Shown piece after piece: positions 1 to 9,556 of a stretch of 64,000 nt of DNA. Source of the DNA: Algoriphagus locisalis. GTDB taxonomy: Bacteria > Bacteroidota > Bacteroidia > Cytophagales > Cyclobacteriaceae. Under the pieces are notes generated by a model. It searched no databases. It saw only the letters and a list, made by a program, of their open reading frames with translations, and was not told the DNA's origin. How positions within the stretch are numbered: position 1 is the stretch's first letter; every line of letters begins with the position of its first letter. A program made the translations under genes and the position numbers. The stretch spans positions 236,918 to 300,917 of the forward strand of contig NZ_FPBF01000008.1 in NCBI RefSeq assembly GCF_900116615.1, written 5' to 3'.

Positions 1-188
1 AAATACTGAAATTTTAATCCAGCACGATATGCCAAAAGATGCTACTATTCAAACCATGGCTTGGACTTTGTCATATCTAGTGAAGAGATACCTTCATCAA
101 GCAAGAAAAGCTTTCACAAACCGAACACATTTAGAAAACCTTCATTTGTGCAGGTGAATGAAGCAAACTATCTTCGTCTGCATTACAT

Positions 189-196
189 TAATTTTG
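189..196 (+). promoter_or_regulatory. candidate -7 promoter element for the DUF808 gene
   Basis: TAATTTTG matches the Bacteroidota primary-sigma -7 consensus TAnnTTTG and lies 35 bp before the start codon at 231. No convincing -33 TTG was seen at the expected distance. The bases before it (1-188) show no gene that I can recognise. Confidence 0.3.
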
Positions 197-230
197 GAAT
201 AAAAAAATTCAATAATTTTTAAGAAAAGAA

Positions 231-1100
231 ATGGCTTCAGGACTATTTGCACTATTAGATGATATCGCAACATTAATGGATGATGTGGCGGTAATGACCA
301 AAGTGGCTGCTAAAAAGACAGCGGGGATTTTGGGAGATGATCTAGCAGTAAACGCCGAAAAAGCTTCTGGCTTTGTGTCAGATCGGGAGATCCCAGTGCT
401 CTGGGCCATCACCAAAGGTTCTCTACTGAATAAAATCATCATTCTCCCAATCGCATTCTTGCTCAGTGCATTTTTGCCCGCTGCTGTCACGATCATTCTG
501 ATTATCGGCGGACTATATCTAGCCTATGAAGGAGCGGAGAAAATCTATGAATACCTTGTGCCACACCATCATGAAAAACACGTTGACCTTGCGGAAGATC
601 TGACAAAAGAACAAATTCTCGCCAAAGAAAAAGAAAAAGTGAAATCTGCAATTGTCACTGACTTCATCCTTTCTGTGGAAATTGTAATTATTGCTTTGGG
701 CACTGTAGTAGGTGAGCCGATTCTGGAGCAAATTCTAGTGGTTACTGCCATTGCCTTGATCGCTACTGTAGGGGTTTACGGAATTGTAGCACTAATCGTC
801 CGTATGGATGAATTTGGTTACAGGCTGATCGCTATGAATGAGCAGAAAGATAGTTTTTCTGATAAAGTTGGTCTAGTGCTAGTCAGTGCACTTCCGAAAA
901 TCATCAAAGGTATGGGCTTCGTGGGCACCATTGCGTTGCTCTTGGTTTCTGGAGGGATTTTCGTCCATAATATTGACTTTTTTCATCACCTCTTCCCTTC
1001 CATTCCAAGCATAATCACCGAATTCCTGATGGGATTAGTCGTAGGTTTTGCTGTTTTCGGGATCATTTCACTGGGGAAAAAGCTTTTCAAAAAGAAGTAA
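231..1100 (+). CDS. DUF808 family inner-membrane protein
   Basis: A 289-residue polytopic membrane protein of the DUF808 (YedI-like) family, whose molecular role is unknown. The family-typical start (ASGLFALLDDIA at residues 2-13) is followed by a cytoplasmic-looking segment with KVAAKKTAGILGDDLAVNA. Hydrophobic segments lie near 68-95, 145-185, 225-245 and 260-282, and a lysine-rich tail (KKLFKKK) ends the protein. It stands alone: no neighbour is close enough on the same strand to suggest an operon. Length and start agree with the family. The family assignment is firm; no function can be given. Confidence 0.85.
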   Translation: MASGLFALLDDIATLMDDVAVMTKVAAKKTAGILGDDLAVNAEKASGFVSDREIPVLWAITKGSLLNKIIILPIAFLLSAFLPAAVTIILIIGGLYLAYEGAEKIYEYLVPHHHEKHVDLAEDLTKEQILAKEKEKVKSAIVTDFILSVEIVIIALGTVVGEPILEQILVVTAIALIATVGVYGIVALIVRMDEFGYRLIAMNEQKDSFSDKVGLVLVSALPKIIKGMGFVGTIALLLVSGGIFVHNIDFFHHLFPSIPSIITEFLMGLVVGFAVFGIISLGKKLFKKK

Positions 1101-1209
1101 AGAAAAATCCTGACCAAGTAATAAGCCTTCACTTTTCGTTTTAACATAAATCAAAAATTTTCAATGTATATACATTTATTTTCTAAACATTGAACTTTAA
1201 GCTGAGCAA

Positions 1210-1217
1210 TATGTTTG
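1210..1217 (+). promoter_or_regulatory. candidate promoter -7 element for the nitroreductase gene
   Basis: TATGTTTG matches TAnnTTTG. A TTG triplet at 1190-1192 lies 17 bp upstream, slightly closer than the usual -33 spacing. Transcription would start near 1224, giving a leader of about 50 nt. Confidence 0.35.
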
Positions 1218-1272
1218 GTATTTATTGCTTTCGGATAGAACCTCGGAAGTTTGAAAACTGAACCAACTTATT

Positions 1273-1902
1273 ATGCAAGTTTTAGAAAATCTGAATTGGC
1301 GATATGCCACTAAGTCAATGAATGGAACTCCTGTTCCTCAAGAAAAAGTAGATTACATTCTCGAAGCAGTAAGACTTTCTGCCTCTTCTTCAGGATTGCA
1401 GCCATACGAGATTTTGGTGATCACTGACCAAGAAGTAAAGGAAAAAATCAAGTCCATCGCCTGGAATCAAAGCCAAATCACTGATGCCTCGCACGTGTTG
1501 GTTTTCGCAGCTTGGGACAACTATACAGAGGAGAGAATTAACAGTGTATTCAAATACAATAATGAGCAGAGAAACCTTCCAGACTCTGTAACGGACGAAT
1601 ACCGAACTAATCTATTGGCTTCTTACACTGCAAAGACTGCAGAAGAAAACTTCAATCATGCAGCAAAGCAAGCTTATATAGCACTTGGAACTGCACTGAT
1701 TGCAGCTGCTGAGCAAGAGGTAGATTCCACTCCGATGGAAGGTTTTGATCCAGCGGCTTTGGACGAAATCCTAGACCTAAAATCCAAAGGTCTTCGTAGC
1801 GTAATCGTTTTGCCTCTTGGCTATAGAAACGAAGAAGGCGATTGGTTAGTTAACATGAAGAAAGTACGTACTCCAAAGGAGAAATTTGTAACTGTTGTCT
1901 AA
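1273..1902 (+). CDS. NAD(P)H-dependent oxidoreductase, nitroreductase family
   Basis: A 209-residue FMN-dependent nitroreductase of the NfsB/oxygen-insensitive type. These enzymes reduce quinones, nitro compounds or flavins with NAD(P)H in the cytoplasm; the physiological substrate cannot be read from sequence. The N-terminal NWRYATKSMNG (8-18) and SASSSGLQPYEILVI (36-50) are the FMN-phosphate-binding part, and AAKQAYIALGTALIAAAE (130-147) with TPMEGFDP (151-158) is the family's dimer and active-site region. Length is typical. The gene is monocistronic and followed directly by a strong terminator. Confidence 0.85.
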   Translation: MQVLENLNWRYATKSMNGTPVPQEKVDYILEAVRLSASSSGLQPYEILVITDQEVKEKIKSIAWNQSQITDASHVLVFAAWDNYTEERINSVFKYNNEQRNLPDSVTDEYRTNLLASYTAKTAEENFNHAAKQAYIALGTALIAAAEQEVDSTPMEGFDPAALDEILDLKSKGLRSVIVLPLGYRNEEGDWLVNMKKVRTPKEKFVTVV

Positions 1903-1923
1903 CTCAGACAAATTTTCAGATAC

Positions 1924-1960
1924 AAAGCGGATTGGGTAAGCACTCAATCCGCTTTTTTAT
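1924..1960 (+). terminator. rho-independent terminator after the nitroreductase gene
   Basis: An 11-bp stem (AAAGCGGATTG, 1924-1934, with CAATCCGCTTT, 1945-1955) is followed by a T-rich tract. It starts 22 bp after the stop codon. Confidence 0.85.
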
Positions 1961-2004
1961 TTTAAGCTGGAATTGTCAACTTGTGGATGACATCAAATAG
2001 CTCA

Positions 2005-2322
2005 ATGATAACTTCAGAATCCTTTTCGCAGTTGGCGCTTTCCTTACCAGGAACTGAAAGCGCACCTCATTTTGACAGAACTGCTTTCAAAGTTGTGAAA
2101 AAGCGAATCTTCGCAACGCTACATGAGAAATCTAAAACGGCGAACCTTGTCTTGTCCTTGGATGAACAAAGAGCATTTTGTGAATATGACTCGGTATCTA
2201 TTTATCCAGTTCCCAATAAGTGGGGAGAAAAAGGATGGACCACTTTTGACCTTCAAAGGGTCGCGAAAGATGTGATATTCGAAGCTTTAAATTCCGCATA
2301 TTCGGATGTGGTAAAGCAGTAG
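2005..2322 (+). CDS. MmcQ/YjbR family protein
   Basis: A small protein of about 105 residues in the MmcQ/YjbR (CyaY-like fold) family, often labelled DNA-binding but without a well-established function. The conserved core is LALSLPGTESAPHF, then FKVVKKRIFATL, and the C-terminal half contains NKWGEKGWTTFDL. The start at ATG 2005 was chosen because family members begin only a few residues before the LSLPG motif. In-frame alternatives are ATG 1987 and TTG 1981, and no clear ribosome-binding site decides between them. Confidence 0.7.
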   Translation: MITSESFSQLALSLPGTESAPHFDRTAFKVVKKRIFATLHEKSKTANLVLSLDEQRAFCEYDSVSIYPVPNKWGEKGWTTFDLQRVAKDVIFEALNSAYSDVVKQ

Positions 2323-2399
2323 AGAAAGTCTAACCCTTAAACATTTTGACCTTCATCTTTCTTTAACTTATAGAAAACGACACAGAGAACTGCCAATTT

Positions 2400-4697
2400 A
2401 TGTCTTCATCCACGAGAAAGAACATTGAAACTCAAAGCTCCAAAGAGTTCACCGGAATTGAACTTAAAAGCCCTGCTACTTATGCAGCCGGATTCACTGG
2501 GGTAAAGGTCGCTCTTCAGCATACCTTCAAAGAAATGGGAGCTTTTAAGTCGTTGCAGACACTTTCTCACATGAACCAAAAAGATGGTTTTGACTGTCCC
2601 GGATGTGCCTGGCCAGATCCTGAGCATCGATCTAAAATAGCTGAGTACTGTGAAAATGGAGCAAAAGCTTTGGCAGAAGAAGCCACTTCCAGCATGGTTG
2701 TTAATGCTTTTTTCTCCAACTATTCTATCCAGGAAATTTCGCGTTGGTCTGACTACAAAATCGGAAAAAGCGGTCGATTAGTCGCTCCCATGATCCTTAA
2801 GCCAGGCTCCAACCATTATGAGGAGACCACCTGGGAAGAGGCATTTAGATTAATTGCGGATCATTTACATGCGCTTTCAAATCCAGATGAAGCTATTTTC
2901 TATACTTCAGGCAGATCCAGTAATGAAGCTGCCTTTCTGTACGGACTTTTTGCTAGAGCTTTTGGCACGAACAACATGCCTGACTGCTCCAATATGTGCC
3001 ATGAATCAAGCGGAATTGGTCTTTCTGAAACCTTGGGAATAGGCAAAGGCTCTGTGAAATTGGAGGATTTCGATCAAACCGAAGTAGTCATGGTAATCGG
3101 GCAAAACCCCGGAACAAACCACCCAAGAATGCTTTCAGCGCTGGAAAAATGCAAGGCGAATGGTGGTAAAATAATCAGTATCAATCCGCTGCGGGAAGCC
3201 GGATTGATCCGGTTCAGAAATCCTCAGGAGATAAGCGGGATGCTGCTGAATGGCCATGGGTTAACGGACATATATCTTCAGGTAAAAATCAATCAGGATG
3301 TTGCCCTCTTGAAACTCATTGAGAAAAAGCTGGCAGCATTAGATAAGCTAGAAGGGAAAGTTTTCGACCATGAGTTCATAGTTAAATACACCGAAGGATA
3401 TGAGTCGCTTTTAACACATCTAGACACACACAGCGAACAGGAATTACTTGAACTGTGTGGCGTAAACGAGAAACTTGTTGACGAAGCAGTGGCGCTTTTA
3501 TCCAAAAAAAGCAAAATCATCATCTGCTGGGCTATGGGTCTGACCCAACACAAAAACGGAGTAGAAAACATCAAGGAGTGCGTCAATCTTCTACTTCTTA
3601 AAGGAAGCCTTGGCAAACCTGGCGCAGGGACCTGCCCGGTTCGAGGACATAGTAATGTGCAAGGAGACCGTAGTGTAGGAATCATGCATTTTGTCTCAAA
3701 AGAACTGAATGCGGCGATCAAAAATGTTTTTGGCTTCAATGCTCCAGAACATGAGGGTGTAGATGTGGTCAAAGCAATTCCAGCCATGTACGAGGGAAAA
3801 GCAAAGATTTTCGTAGGCTTAGGTGGCAACTTTGTATCAGCCGCTTCCGACACAGAATATACTGCCAAAGCACTTCAGAACTGCGACCTTACCGTTCAGA
3901 TCAGCACCAAACTCAATCGCAGTCATTTGATTACTGGTAAAACCGCACTCATTCTACCTACACTTGGCAGGTCAGACAAGGATTTGAAAGATGGTAAACC
4001 ACGTCATTTCACGGTGGAAAATAGCATGGGAATAGTCCATCAATCCAAAGGATTTCTTGATCCTATTTCGGATGAAATCAAAAGTGAACCGGAAATTGTA
4101 GCAGGAATTGCAGCAACATATTTCAGAGATGATCATCCTGTAAAATGGAAATTATTGGGATCTAATTATGAGTTGCTGCGAGAAAAACTAGGCGAAGTAA
4201 TTACCAGTTTCAAAGACATGAATACGAAGTCGGAAGGTTCTGGATATTACTTACCTAACAATGTGAGAGATTTGGATTTCAGTAAACTACCAAACCAGCG
4301 AGCTCAGTTCAGCATGACTGGACTTCCAGTTCACAACCTAAAGGAAAACGAATACCTATTAATGAGCATTCGCTCACACGATCAGTTCAATACAACAATC
4401 TACGGACTTAATGATCGATACAGAGGCATTCACAATGAGCGACGGGTACTGTTTATGAATGAAGCTGACATGGTGCGGGAGAATTTCAAGAAAATGGATG
4501 TAGTCAATATCATGAGCAATTATGATGGAGAAGAGCGGAGGGTCTTTCAGTTTTTAGTCATTCCTTACCAGATCCCACAAGGCAACTTGGCGGCGTATTT
4601 CCCGGAAACAAATCCGCTAATTCCTATCCACGAGTATGCTGACAAAAGCAATACACCTATCAGTAAGTCAGTAAGAGTGAGTTTGGAGAAGGCGTAA
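2400..4697 (+). CDS. FdhF/YdeP-family molybdopterin oxidoreductase
   Basis: A 765-residue cytoplasmic oxidoreductase of the formate dehydrogenase-like YdeP family, built on the bis-molybdopterin-guanine-dinucleotide fold. The N-terminus carries GFDCPGCAWPDPEHR near residues 61-75, the reduced Cys motif of this branch. The Mo-cofactor region includes PDCSNMCHESSGIGL and VIGQNPGTNHPRM, and the C-terminal cofactor domain contains SIRSHDQFNTTIYGLNDRYRG. In E. coli, ydeP is linked to acid resistance but its substrate is not established. No twin-arginine signal, electron-transfer subunit or cofactor-maturation gene is adjacent, so the partner is unknown. The family assignment is strong, the reaction open. 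Confidence 0.85.
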   Translation: MSSSTRKNIETQSSKEFTGIELKSPATYAAGFTGVKVALQHTFKEMGAFKSLQTLSHMNQKDGFDCPGCAWPDPEHRSKIAEYCENGAKALAEEATSSMVVNAFFSNYSIQEISRWSDYKIGKSGRLVAPMILKPGSNHYEETTWEEAFRLIADHLHALSNPDEAIFYTSGRSSNEAAFLYGLFARAFGTNNMPDCSNMCHESSGIGLSETLGIGKGSVKLEDFDQTEVVMVIGQNPGTNHPRMLSALEKCKANGGKIISINPLREAGLIRFRNPQEISGMLLNGHGLTDIYLQVKINQDVALLKLIEKKLAALDKLEGKVFDHEFIVKYTEGYESLLTHLDTHSEQELLELCGVNEKLVDEAVALLSKKSKIIICWAMGLTQHKNGVENIKECVNLLLLKGSLGKPGAGTCPVRGHSNVQGDRSVGIMHFVSKELNAAIKNVFGFNAPEHEGVDVVKAIPAMYEGKAKIFVGLGGNFVSAASDTEYTAKALQNCDLTVQISTKLNRSHLITGKTALILPTLGRSDKDLKDGKPRHFTVENSMGIVHQSKGFLDPISDEIKSEPEIVAGIAATYFRDDHPVKWKLLGSNYELLREKLGEVITSFKDMNTKSEGSGYYLPNNVRDLDFSKLPNQRAQFSMTGLPVHNLKENEYLLMSIRSHDQFNTTIYGLNDRYRGIHNERRVLFMNEADMVRENFKKMDVVNIMSNYDGEERRVFQFLVIPYQIPQGNLAAYFPETNPLIPIHEYADKSNTPISKSVRVSLEKA

Positions 4698-5123
4698 TTT
4701 ATTGTTAATAGTAAGTTGTACTTCATGTAAGTAGTGGGATCAACTCCCCCTTAACTAGGATTATTGTTTTGGAAATGAGAAATATTTAAAGGGGGCAGGG
4801 GGATTTAAATACGAAAGTCAAGGAGATTTGCTTCACGCGATATTTTCACCACTTACAATTTTCAAAACGTGCCAATTACAATCAGATCGCTTCCCTCCTT
4901 CGTCGCTCGCGATGACGTCGAAATTCACATCTCACCTCTTACTTTTTACAAAACTTACCACTTACCAAAAACACCTCTCCACATGGAAACCATTTCGTAA
5001 GAAAATCATCAAAAGGGAAACACCACAGGTTAGTATTAAATAAGATAATTGCTATTTTAAGCCGATCTTAAAACTATTTTTAGGTAAATCCCGAAATACA
5101 CAAAATAACCTTAACCTATTCCC
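4698..5123. repeat. 426-bp non-coding stretch with decayed repeats
   Basis: No credible gene. It holds an imperfect inverted repeat of C5TTAA (4746-4754) with TTTAAAG5 (4785-4795) continuing into GCAGGGGGATTT. It also holds a short GC-rich stretch near 4885-4922 (CTTCGTCGCTCGCGATGACG) in otherwise AT-rich DNA, and low-complexity TTACA/CTTACC runs at 4850-4980. These look like remnants of dispersed non-coding repeats of the kind common between Bacteroidota genes. A 71-codon open frame here has no coding character. Confidence 0.45.
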
Positions 5124-5336
5124 ATGAAATCCAAACAATGGAAAACTCTAGTGCTTGCTGTAATTGTCTTGACAGTGGGTGCTTTTCTCTTTTTATTTAA
5201 AGAAAACAAACTTGAGCCTACCTTAGCAGGCATCCCATTCGTCTTTTGGAGTGGTCTCCTGATCACTATCCTGGTGGTTTTCGCCACATTTTTGGGATCA
5301 AAATTCTTTCCATTTGAAGATCCGAAGAAGCAATGA
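5124..5336 (+). CDS. small two-helix membrane protein, first gene of the symporter operon
   Basis: A 70-residue protein with two predicted transmembrane helices (about 9-25 and 38-62), a short central loop (KENKLEPTLAGIPF) and a charged tail (PFEDPKKQ). Its stop overlaps the start of the symporter in an ATGA, so the two are probably translated in a coupled way. Small two-helix partners of this kind precede SSS-family transporters in other bacteria, so an accessory-subunit role is inferred. No enzymatic motif is visible. Confidence 0.75.
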   Translation: MKSKQWKTLVLAVIVLTVGAFLFLFKENKLEPTLAGIPFVFWSGLLITILVVFATFLGSKFFPFEDPKKQ

Positions 5337-6745
5337 TTGGATGGTTAATATTCTTCTTCACGCTGTTCCTAGCCATGCTAGGCTATGCGTCCTATAGATC
5401 CTACAATAAAGAAAGAACTTCCGACGATTTCATTTTCGCTGGTTCAAACATTGGGACAATTTTAGGCTTTCTGACCTTCTCCGCTGCATTATTCTCCGCA
5501 TTTACCTTTATGGGAATGCCGGATTTCTTCCGAACTCATGGTGTCGGCGCGTGGATTTTCTTGGCATTATCAGATGCGTTGATGGTGTTTTTCCTAATCT
5601 GGTTTGGATACGCGCTTCGCAAAAGAGCTACAATAAATGGATACAAAGGGGTTGCCGGGCTGATGAAATCCTGCTACAAGAATTCATTCGCTGGCTACCT
5701 TGTTTTCGCCAGTGCCTTTCTCTTTTTGATTCCTTATGTGGCAATTCAAATTCGGGGAATTTCCATATTCTTGGATGCAGCTTTCCCTGACATGCTGCCT
5801 TACTGGTCATGGTCGGCACTGTTGGTGTTCATCATGCTGATTTATTCAGAAATCGGCGGACTGAAGGCTATCGTTTACAGTGACGCTATTCAAGGCGTGA
5901 TCATGTTGACGGTGATTTGGATTATTGGGGTGACCTGTCTCCAAATGAGTGGAGGACTGGAGTCAGGCTTGGCAAAAGTATCTGAAACCAATGCTGATTT
6001 ACTCACTTTGCCTGGACCAAAAGGCTTATTCACTTCGCCATTCCTAATCGCTTCTGCAATAGCAATTGTATTGATACCCGTTTCCCAGCCGCAGTTTACT
6101 ACCCGTTTGGTGGTGATGAAAAGTCTGAAGTCTGTTCACAGAATGGCCTATGCAGTTGGGATTTTCGCAATTCTGGTGATTTTGCCTACAGCATTTATTG
6201 GACTTTATGGAGCAATCAAATATCCAGATGCAAGTACTGCGGACTTCTTGACAAATGCATTACTATTTGATCAGGCGGTTCCTGTTGCAGCATTAGCTGT
6301 AGTAGGTTTATTTGCCGCTTGTCTTTCTACTACGAACGCCCAGATTTTCGCCCTAGGCACGGAGCTTAGATCTATGCTTTCTGGTTCAGACAAATCAAAC
6401 ATGCGGATCACAAAGATTTCAATTCTGGTATTCTCGTTAATCGTTTTGGTATTCTCCACTTATATGAGTGATGAATTGGTTTTGCTGGCAAGAGTAAGTT
6501 TCGCTGGCACTTCCATGATCGCTCCGGTGGTTTTAGGGGCCGTAATGTTCAAAAACCCGCCAAAGGAATTGATCTGGCTTTCCTCTCTTGCATTGATCAC
6601 TTTCGTATCGTCACTTTTGGGAATTATCCCTAGTGTCATCGCAGGATATCCACTGGATTTCTTAATGTATTGCGTACTCTTTGTTATCACTCTTATCCTG
6701 ATGCTTCGTCATCATTTGGCTCAAAAAACTACTCATGAAGCTTGA
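5333..6745 (+). CDS. sodium:solute symporter family transporter
   Basis: A 470-residue inner-membrane transporter of the SSS family (LeuT fold) with about 13 hydrophobic helices. It uses a sodium or proton gradient to import an organic solute. SDDFIFAGSNIGTILGFLTFSAALFSAFTFMGMPDFF (about 29-65) is the family's first-helix region, and YSEIGGLKAIVYSDAIQGVIM (about 170-190) is the characteristic central motif. The substrate cannot be read from sequence; the downstream hydrolase suggests an oligosaccharide or uronate-containing glycoside. It overlaps the small upstream gene by 4 bp and the hydrolase gene by 11 bp. Confidence 0.88.
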   Translation: MIGWLIFFFTLFLAMLGYASYRSYNKERTSDDFIFAGSNIGTILGFLTFSAALFSAFTFMGMPDFFRTHGVGAWIFLALSDALMVFFLIWFGYALRKRATINGYKGVAGLMKSCYKNSFAGYLVFASAFLFLIPYVAIQIRGISIFLDAAFPDMLPYWSWSALLVFIMLIYSEIGGLKAIVYSDAIQGVIMLTVIWIIGVTCLQMSGGLESGLAKVSETNADLLTLPGPKGLFTSPFLIASAIAIVLIPVSQPQFTTRLVVMKSLKSVHRMAYAVGIFAILVILPTAFIGLYGAIKYPDASTADFLTNALLFDQAVPVAALAVVGLFAACLSTTNAQIFALGTELRSMLSGSDKSNMRITKISILVFSLIVLVFSTYMSDELVLLARVSFAGTSMIAPVVLGAVMFKNPPKELIWLSSLALITFVSSLLGIIPSVIAGYPLDFLMYCVLFVITLILMLRHHLAQKTTHEA

Positions 6746-8114
6746 TTCTAACATTTCAATCAATAGCCTGGAACAGCCCCTGAAGAGATTTTGGGAGCTT
6801 TCAGGACAAAAAATAAATTTAATAGAGTCATCATTCGACACTGCGAAAGGCGCTCCTGTTTTTACGGAAAAAGGAAAATATGTCACACGTGGCTGGACTG
6901 AGTGGACTCAGGGATTCCAATATGGAGCAGCGATCCTGCAATTTGATGGAACAGGAGATGAGCAGTTTTTGAAAATCGGCCGCGACAACACCTTGAACAA
7001 AATGGCTCCTCATCTTACCCACACGGGTGTTCATGATCATGGATTCAATAATGTCAGCACCTATGGAAATCTGCTTCGCTTAATTGAAGAAGGAAAAATC
7101 GAAGGAGCTGATTGGGAGAAAAACTTCTATCAACTCGCGCTAAAAGTTAGTGGAGCGGTGCAGGCAATGCGTTGGACGAATACGATTGACGGAGGCTTTA
7201 TTTACTCTTTCAACGGGCCACATTCATTATTTGTAGATACCATCCGCTCTTGTCGGACTTTGGTGGTCTCGCATGGATTAGGGCATGTTTTGCAAGGCGA
7301 GAATGATAAGCGAATCTCCCTCATCCAGCGAGCAATTCAGCACATTCTCAGTACTGTCAGGTATTCTATTTTCTATGGAAATGGAAGAGACACCTATGAT
7401 ATTTCAGGTCGCACTGCACATGAAATTATCTTCAACACCAACGATGGAAATTACCGTTGTCCAAATTCTCAGCAAGGATATACCGGTTTCAGCACTTGGA
7501 CCCGGGGCTTAGCTTGGGCTATTTGCGGTCTTGGCGAAACGTTGGAAATTCTGGATAAAATAGATGAAAGTGACTTTGCAACAGTAATTTCAAAAGATGA
7601 ACTCGTGGCAGAACTTACTAAAGCTGCGATAGCGACAACTGATTTTTATCTTGAAAATACTCCAACGGACGGTATTCCATATTGGGATACGGGAGCACCG
7701 AATCTGCATAAAATGGGTGATTACCTCAACGAGAAATCAGATCCATACAATGCCTATGAGCCGATAGATTCTTCTGCTGCTTGTATTGCTGCGCAAGGAT
7801 TTATCCGAATTGGAAATTGGCTGAAAAGCTCAGATCAGGCACGAGCAGAAAAGTACATTCAAGCAGGGGTTCAAATTGCCAAAAACCTATTTAATGAACC
7901 TTATCTCTCCACAGATCCGGAACATCAAGGATTGATTTTGCACTCCATCTACCATCAGCCAAATGGCTGGGATTATCGTCCTGACCCAAACAAAGCGCCT
8001 TATGGAGAGTCTTGCATGTGGGGTGATTACCATGCCCGTGAATTGGCATTATTACTTCAGCGCATGCAAAAAGGCGAGACCTATTACAGTTTCTATAATT
8101 GCGTAAGCCAATGA
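6735..8114 (+). CDS. GH88-like unsaturated glucuronyl hydrolase
   Basis: A 459-residue (alpha/alpha)6-barrel protein resembling GH88 unsaturated glucuronyl hydrolases. These hydrate the vinyl ether of unsaturated uronic residues so that the glycosidic bond breaks. Family landmarks are HDHGF (100-104, candidate catalytic Asp101), FVDTIRSCR (166-174, candidate Asp168), GYTGFSTWTRGLAWAICG, DSSAACIAAQGFIRIG and MWGDYHARELALLL. There is no signal peptide, so it should act in the cytoplasm on imported sugar. The HDHGF and VDTI segments differ enough from classical enzymes that the substrate may differ. It sits between a transporter gene and a flavin oxidoreductase gene, overlapping both. Confidence 0.75.
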   Translation: MKLDSNISINSLEQPLKRFWELSGQKINLIESSFDTAKGAPVFTEKGKYVTRGWTEWTQGFQYGAAILQFDGTGDEQFLKIGRDNTLNKMAPHLTHTGVHDHGFNNVSTYGNLLRLIEEGKIEGADWEKNFYQLALKVSGAVQAMRWTNTIDGGFIYSFNGPHSLFVDTIRSCRTLVVSHGLGHVLQGENDKRISLIQRAIQHILSTVRYSIFYGNGRDTYDISGRTAHEIIFNTNDGNYRCPNSQQGYTGFSTWTRGLAWAICGLGETLEILDKIDESDFATVISKDELVAELTKAAIATTDFYLENTPTDGIPYWDTGAPNLHKMGDYLNEKSDPYNAYEPIDSSAACIAAQGFIRIGNWLKSSDQARAEKYIQAGVQIAKNLFNEPYLSTDPEHQGLILHSIYHQPNGWDYRPDPNKAPYGESCMWGDYHARELALLLQRMQKGETYYSFYNCVSQ

Positions 8115-9556
8115 GTACTGGAAAATATAAACCTCAATACCCGAGAGTAGCCCAACTGAAAACCGGTAAAAACCTTCGTGACCACCTGAGCAAGGAAGGG
8201 ATTTCTATGGGTTTTGACGAGGAACTAAAGACGGGAGAGAACTCTCCTTTTGCGAAAGCCCATACTACACGAGCGGGCAACACAATTGGAAATGCATTCT
8301 GCATTCTGCCGATGGAAGGCTGGGATGGAACCACCGATGGCAAACCTACCGAACTCACAAAAAGACGATGGAAGAACTTTGCGATTTCCGGCGCAAAACT
8401 ATTATGGGGCTGCGAGGCAGTAGCGGTGCAGCCATCTGGAAGAGCCAATCCCAATCAGCTCATGATCAATGAGCAAAATCTGGGTGACTTTGATGCACTC
8501 TACAAAATGCTTGAGCATGAGCACAAAGCAGCTTTTGGAAACGCTGATGATCTCCTCACAGGCCTGCAACTCACACATTCCGGGAGATTTTGCAAGCCGA
8601 ACAGCAAAACCAAAATGGAGCCGAAGATTCTCTATTCCCATCCAGTTTTAAATAAGAAATTTGGGCTAGCGGAAGACTATCCACTCATGACTGATGGAGA
8701 AATCTCCGAACTGATTGATGCGTATGTGATCGCAGCTGTTCGTGCTCAAAAGACCGGATATAAGTTCGTGGACATCAAGCACTGTCATGGATATTTGGGA
8801 CATGAGTTCCTCAGTGCCTATGATCGTGAAGGGAAGTATGGAAAATCCATAGAAAACCGTACACGCTTTATCCGGGAAATTGTATCGGGAATTAGAGCTG
8901 AAGCACCTGGTTTGGAAATCGGTGTTCGCATGAGCATTTTCGACTGGGCACCATTTAAGCAGGGGCCAGAAGGAACTGGTATTCCAGCGACAGAAAGCCC
9001 TTATAAGTATGCATTTGGCGGCGACGAATCAGGAACCAGTGAAAATCTATCTGAGTCTTTTGAATTTCTCAAAGAACTGGAAAAGCTGGATATAGAACTG
9101 CTTTGCACCACAGCTGGCAGCCCTTACTACAATCCACATATTCAGCGCCCCGCACTTTTCCCACCATCTGATGGCTACATGCCGCCAGAGGATCCGTTAC
9201 ATGGTGTAGCAAGACAAATCTCCGCCGTGAATGAAGTAAAAAAGGCTTTTCCAAGTTTTTATGCTGTGGGATCTGGCTATTCTTATTTGCAGGAGTGGCT
9301 ACCCAATGTGGCTCAACATGTATTGGAAACAGGAAAAGCAGATTCAATCGGCTTAGGCAGAATGGTTCTTAGCTATCCAGAATTGCCGTCAGACGTTTTG
9401 GAAGGCACTACGATGAAGCGGGCAAAAATCTGCCGTACCTTCTCAGATTGCACCACCGCTCCGAGAAATGGAATTATTTCAGGCTGTTTTCCACTGGATC
9501 CTTTTTACAAAAAAATGGAAATACACGAAACCCTTAAAACGATCAAAGCATCATGA
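8111..9556 (+). CDS. NADH:flavin oxidoreductase, old yellow enzyme family
   Basis: A TIM-barrel flavoprotein of 481 residues related to old yellow enzyme and 2,4-dienoyl-CoA reductases, which reduce activated C=C bonds with FMN. VDIKHCHGYLGHEFLSA followed by YGKSIENRTRF is the family's active-site and FMN-binding signature. The C-terminus has spaced cysteines (CRTFSDC, then C after 11 residues), a partial remnant of the iron-sulfur motif of the dienoyl reductase branch. ATG 8111 was chosen because it overlaps the upstream stop as ATGA; a TTG at 8099 is less likely. The substrate is unknown, and an unsaturated or enone sugar derivative is an inference from context. Confidence 0.82.
   Translation: MSTGKYKPQYPRVAQLKTGKNLRDHLSKEGISMGFDEELKTGENSPFAKAHTTRAGNTIGNAFCILPMEGWDGTTDGKPTELTKRRWKNFAISGAKLLWGCEAVAVQPSGRANPNQLMINEQNLGDFDALYKMLEHEHKAAFGNADDLLTGLQLTHSGRFCKPNSKTKMEPKILYSHPVLNKKFGLAEDYPLMTDGEISELIDAYVIAAVRAQKTGYKFVDIKHCHGYLGHEFLSAYDREGKYGKSIENRTRFIREIVSGIRAEAPGLEIGVRMSIFDWAPFKQGPEGTGIPATESPYKYAFGGDESGTSENLSESFEFLKELEKLDIELLCTTAGSPYYNPHIQRPALFPPSDGYMPPEDPLHGVARQISAVNEVKKAFPSFYAVGSGYSYLQEWLPNVAQHVLETGKADSIGLGRMVLSYPELPSDVLEGTTMKRAKICRTFSDCTTAPRNGIISGCFPLDPFYKKMEIHETLKTIKAS

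Noticed and set aside
3293..3868. 191-codon antisense frame inside the molybdopterin oxidoreductase gene.
   Set aside because: It is a shadow of the real gene on the other strand, with Ser/Pro-rich non-protein-like composition.
4828..5043. 71-codon open frame in the repeat-rich gap after the molybdopterin oxidoreductase gene.
   Set aside because: Composition follows low-complexity DNA, there is no ribosome-binding site and no recognisable domain.
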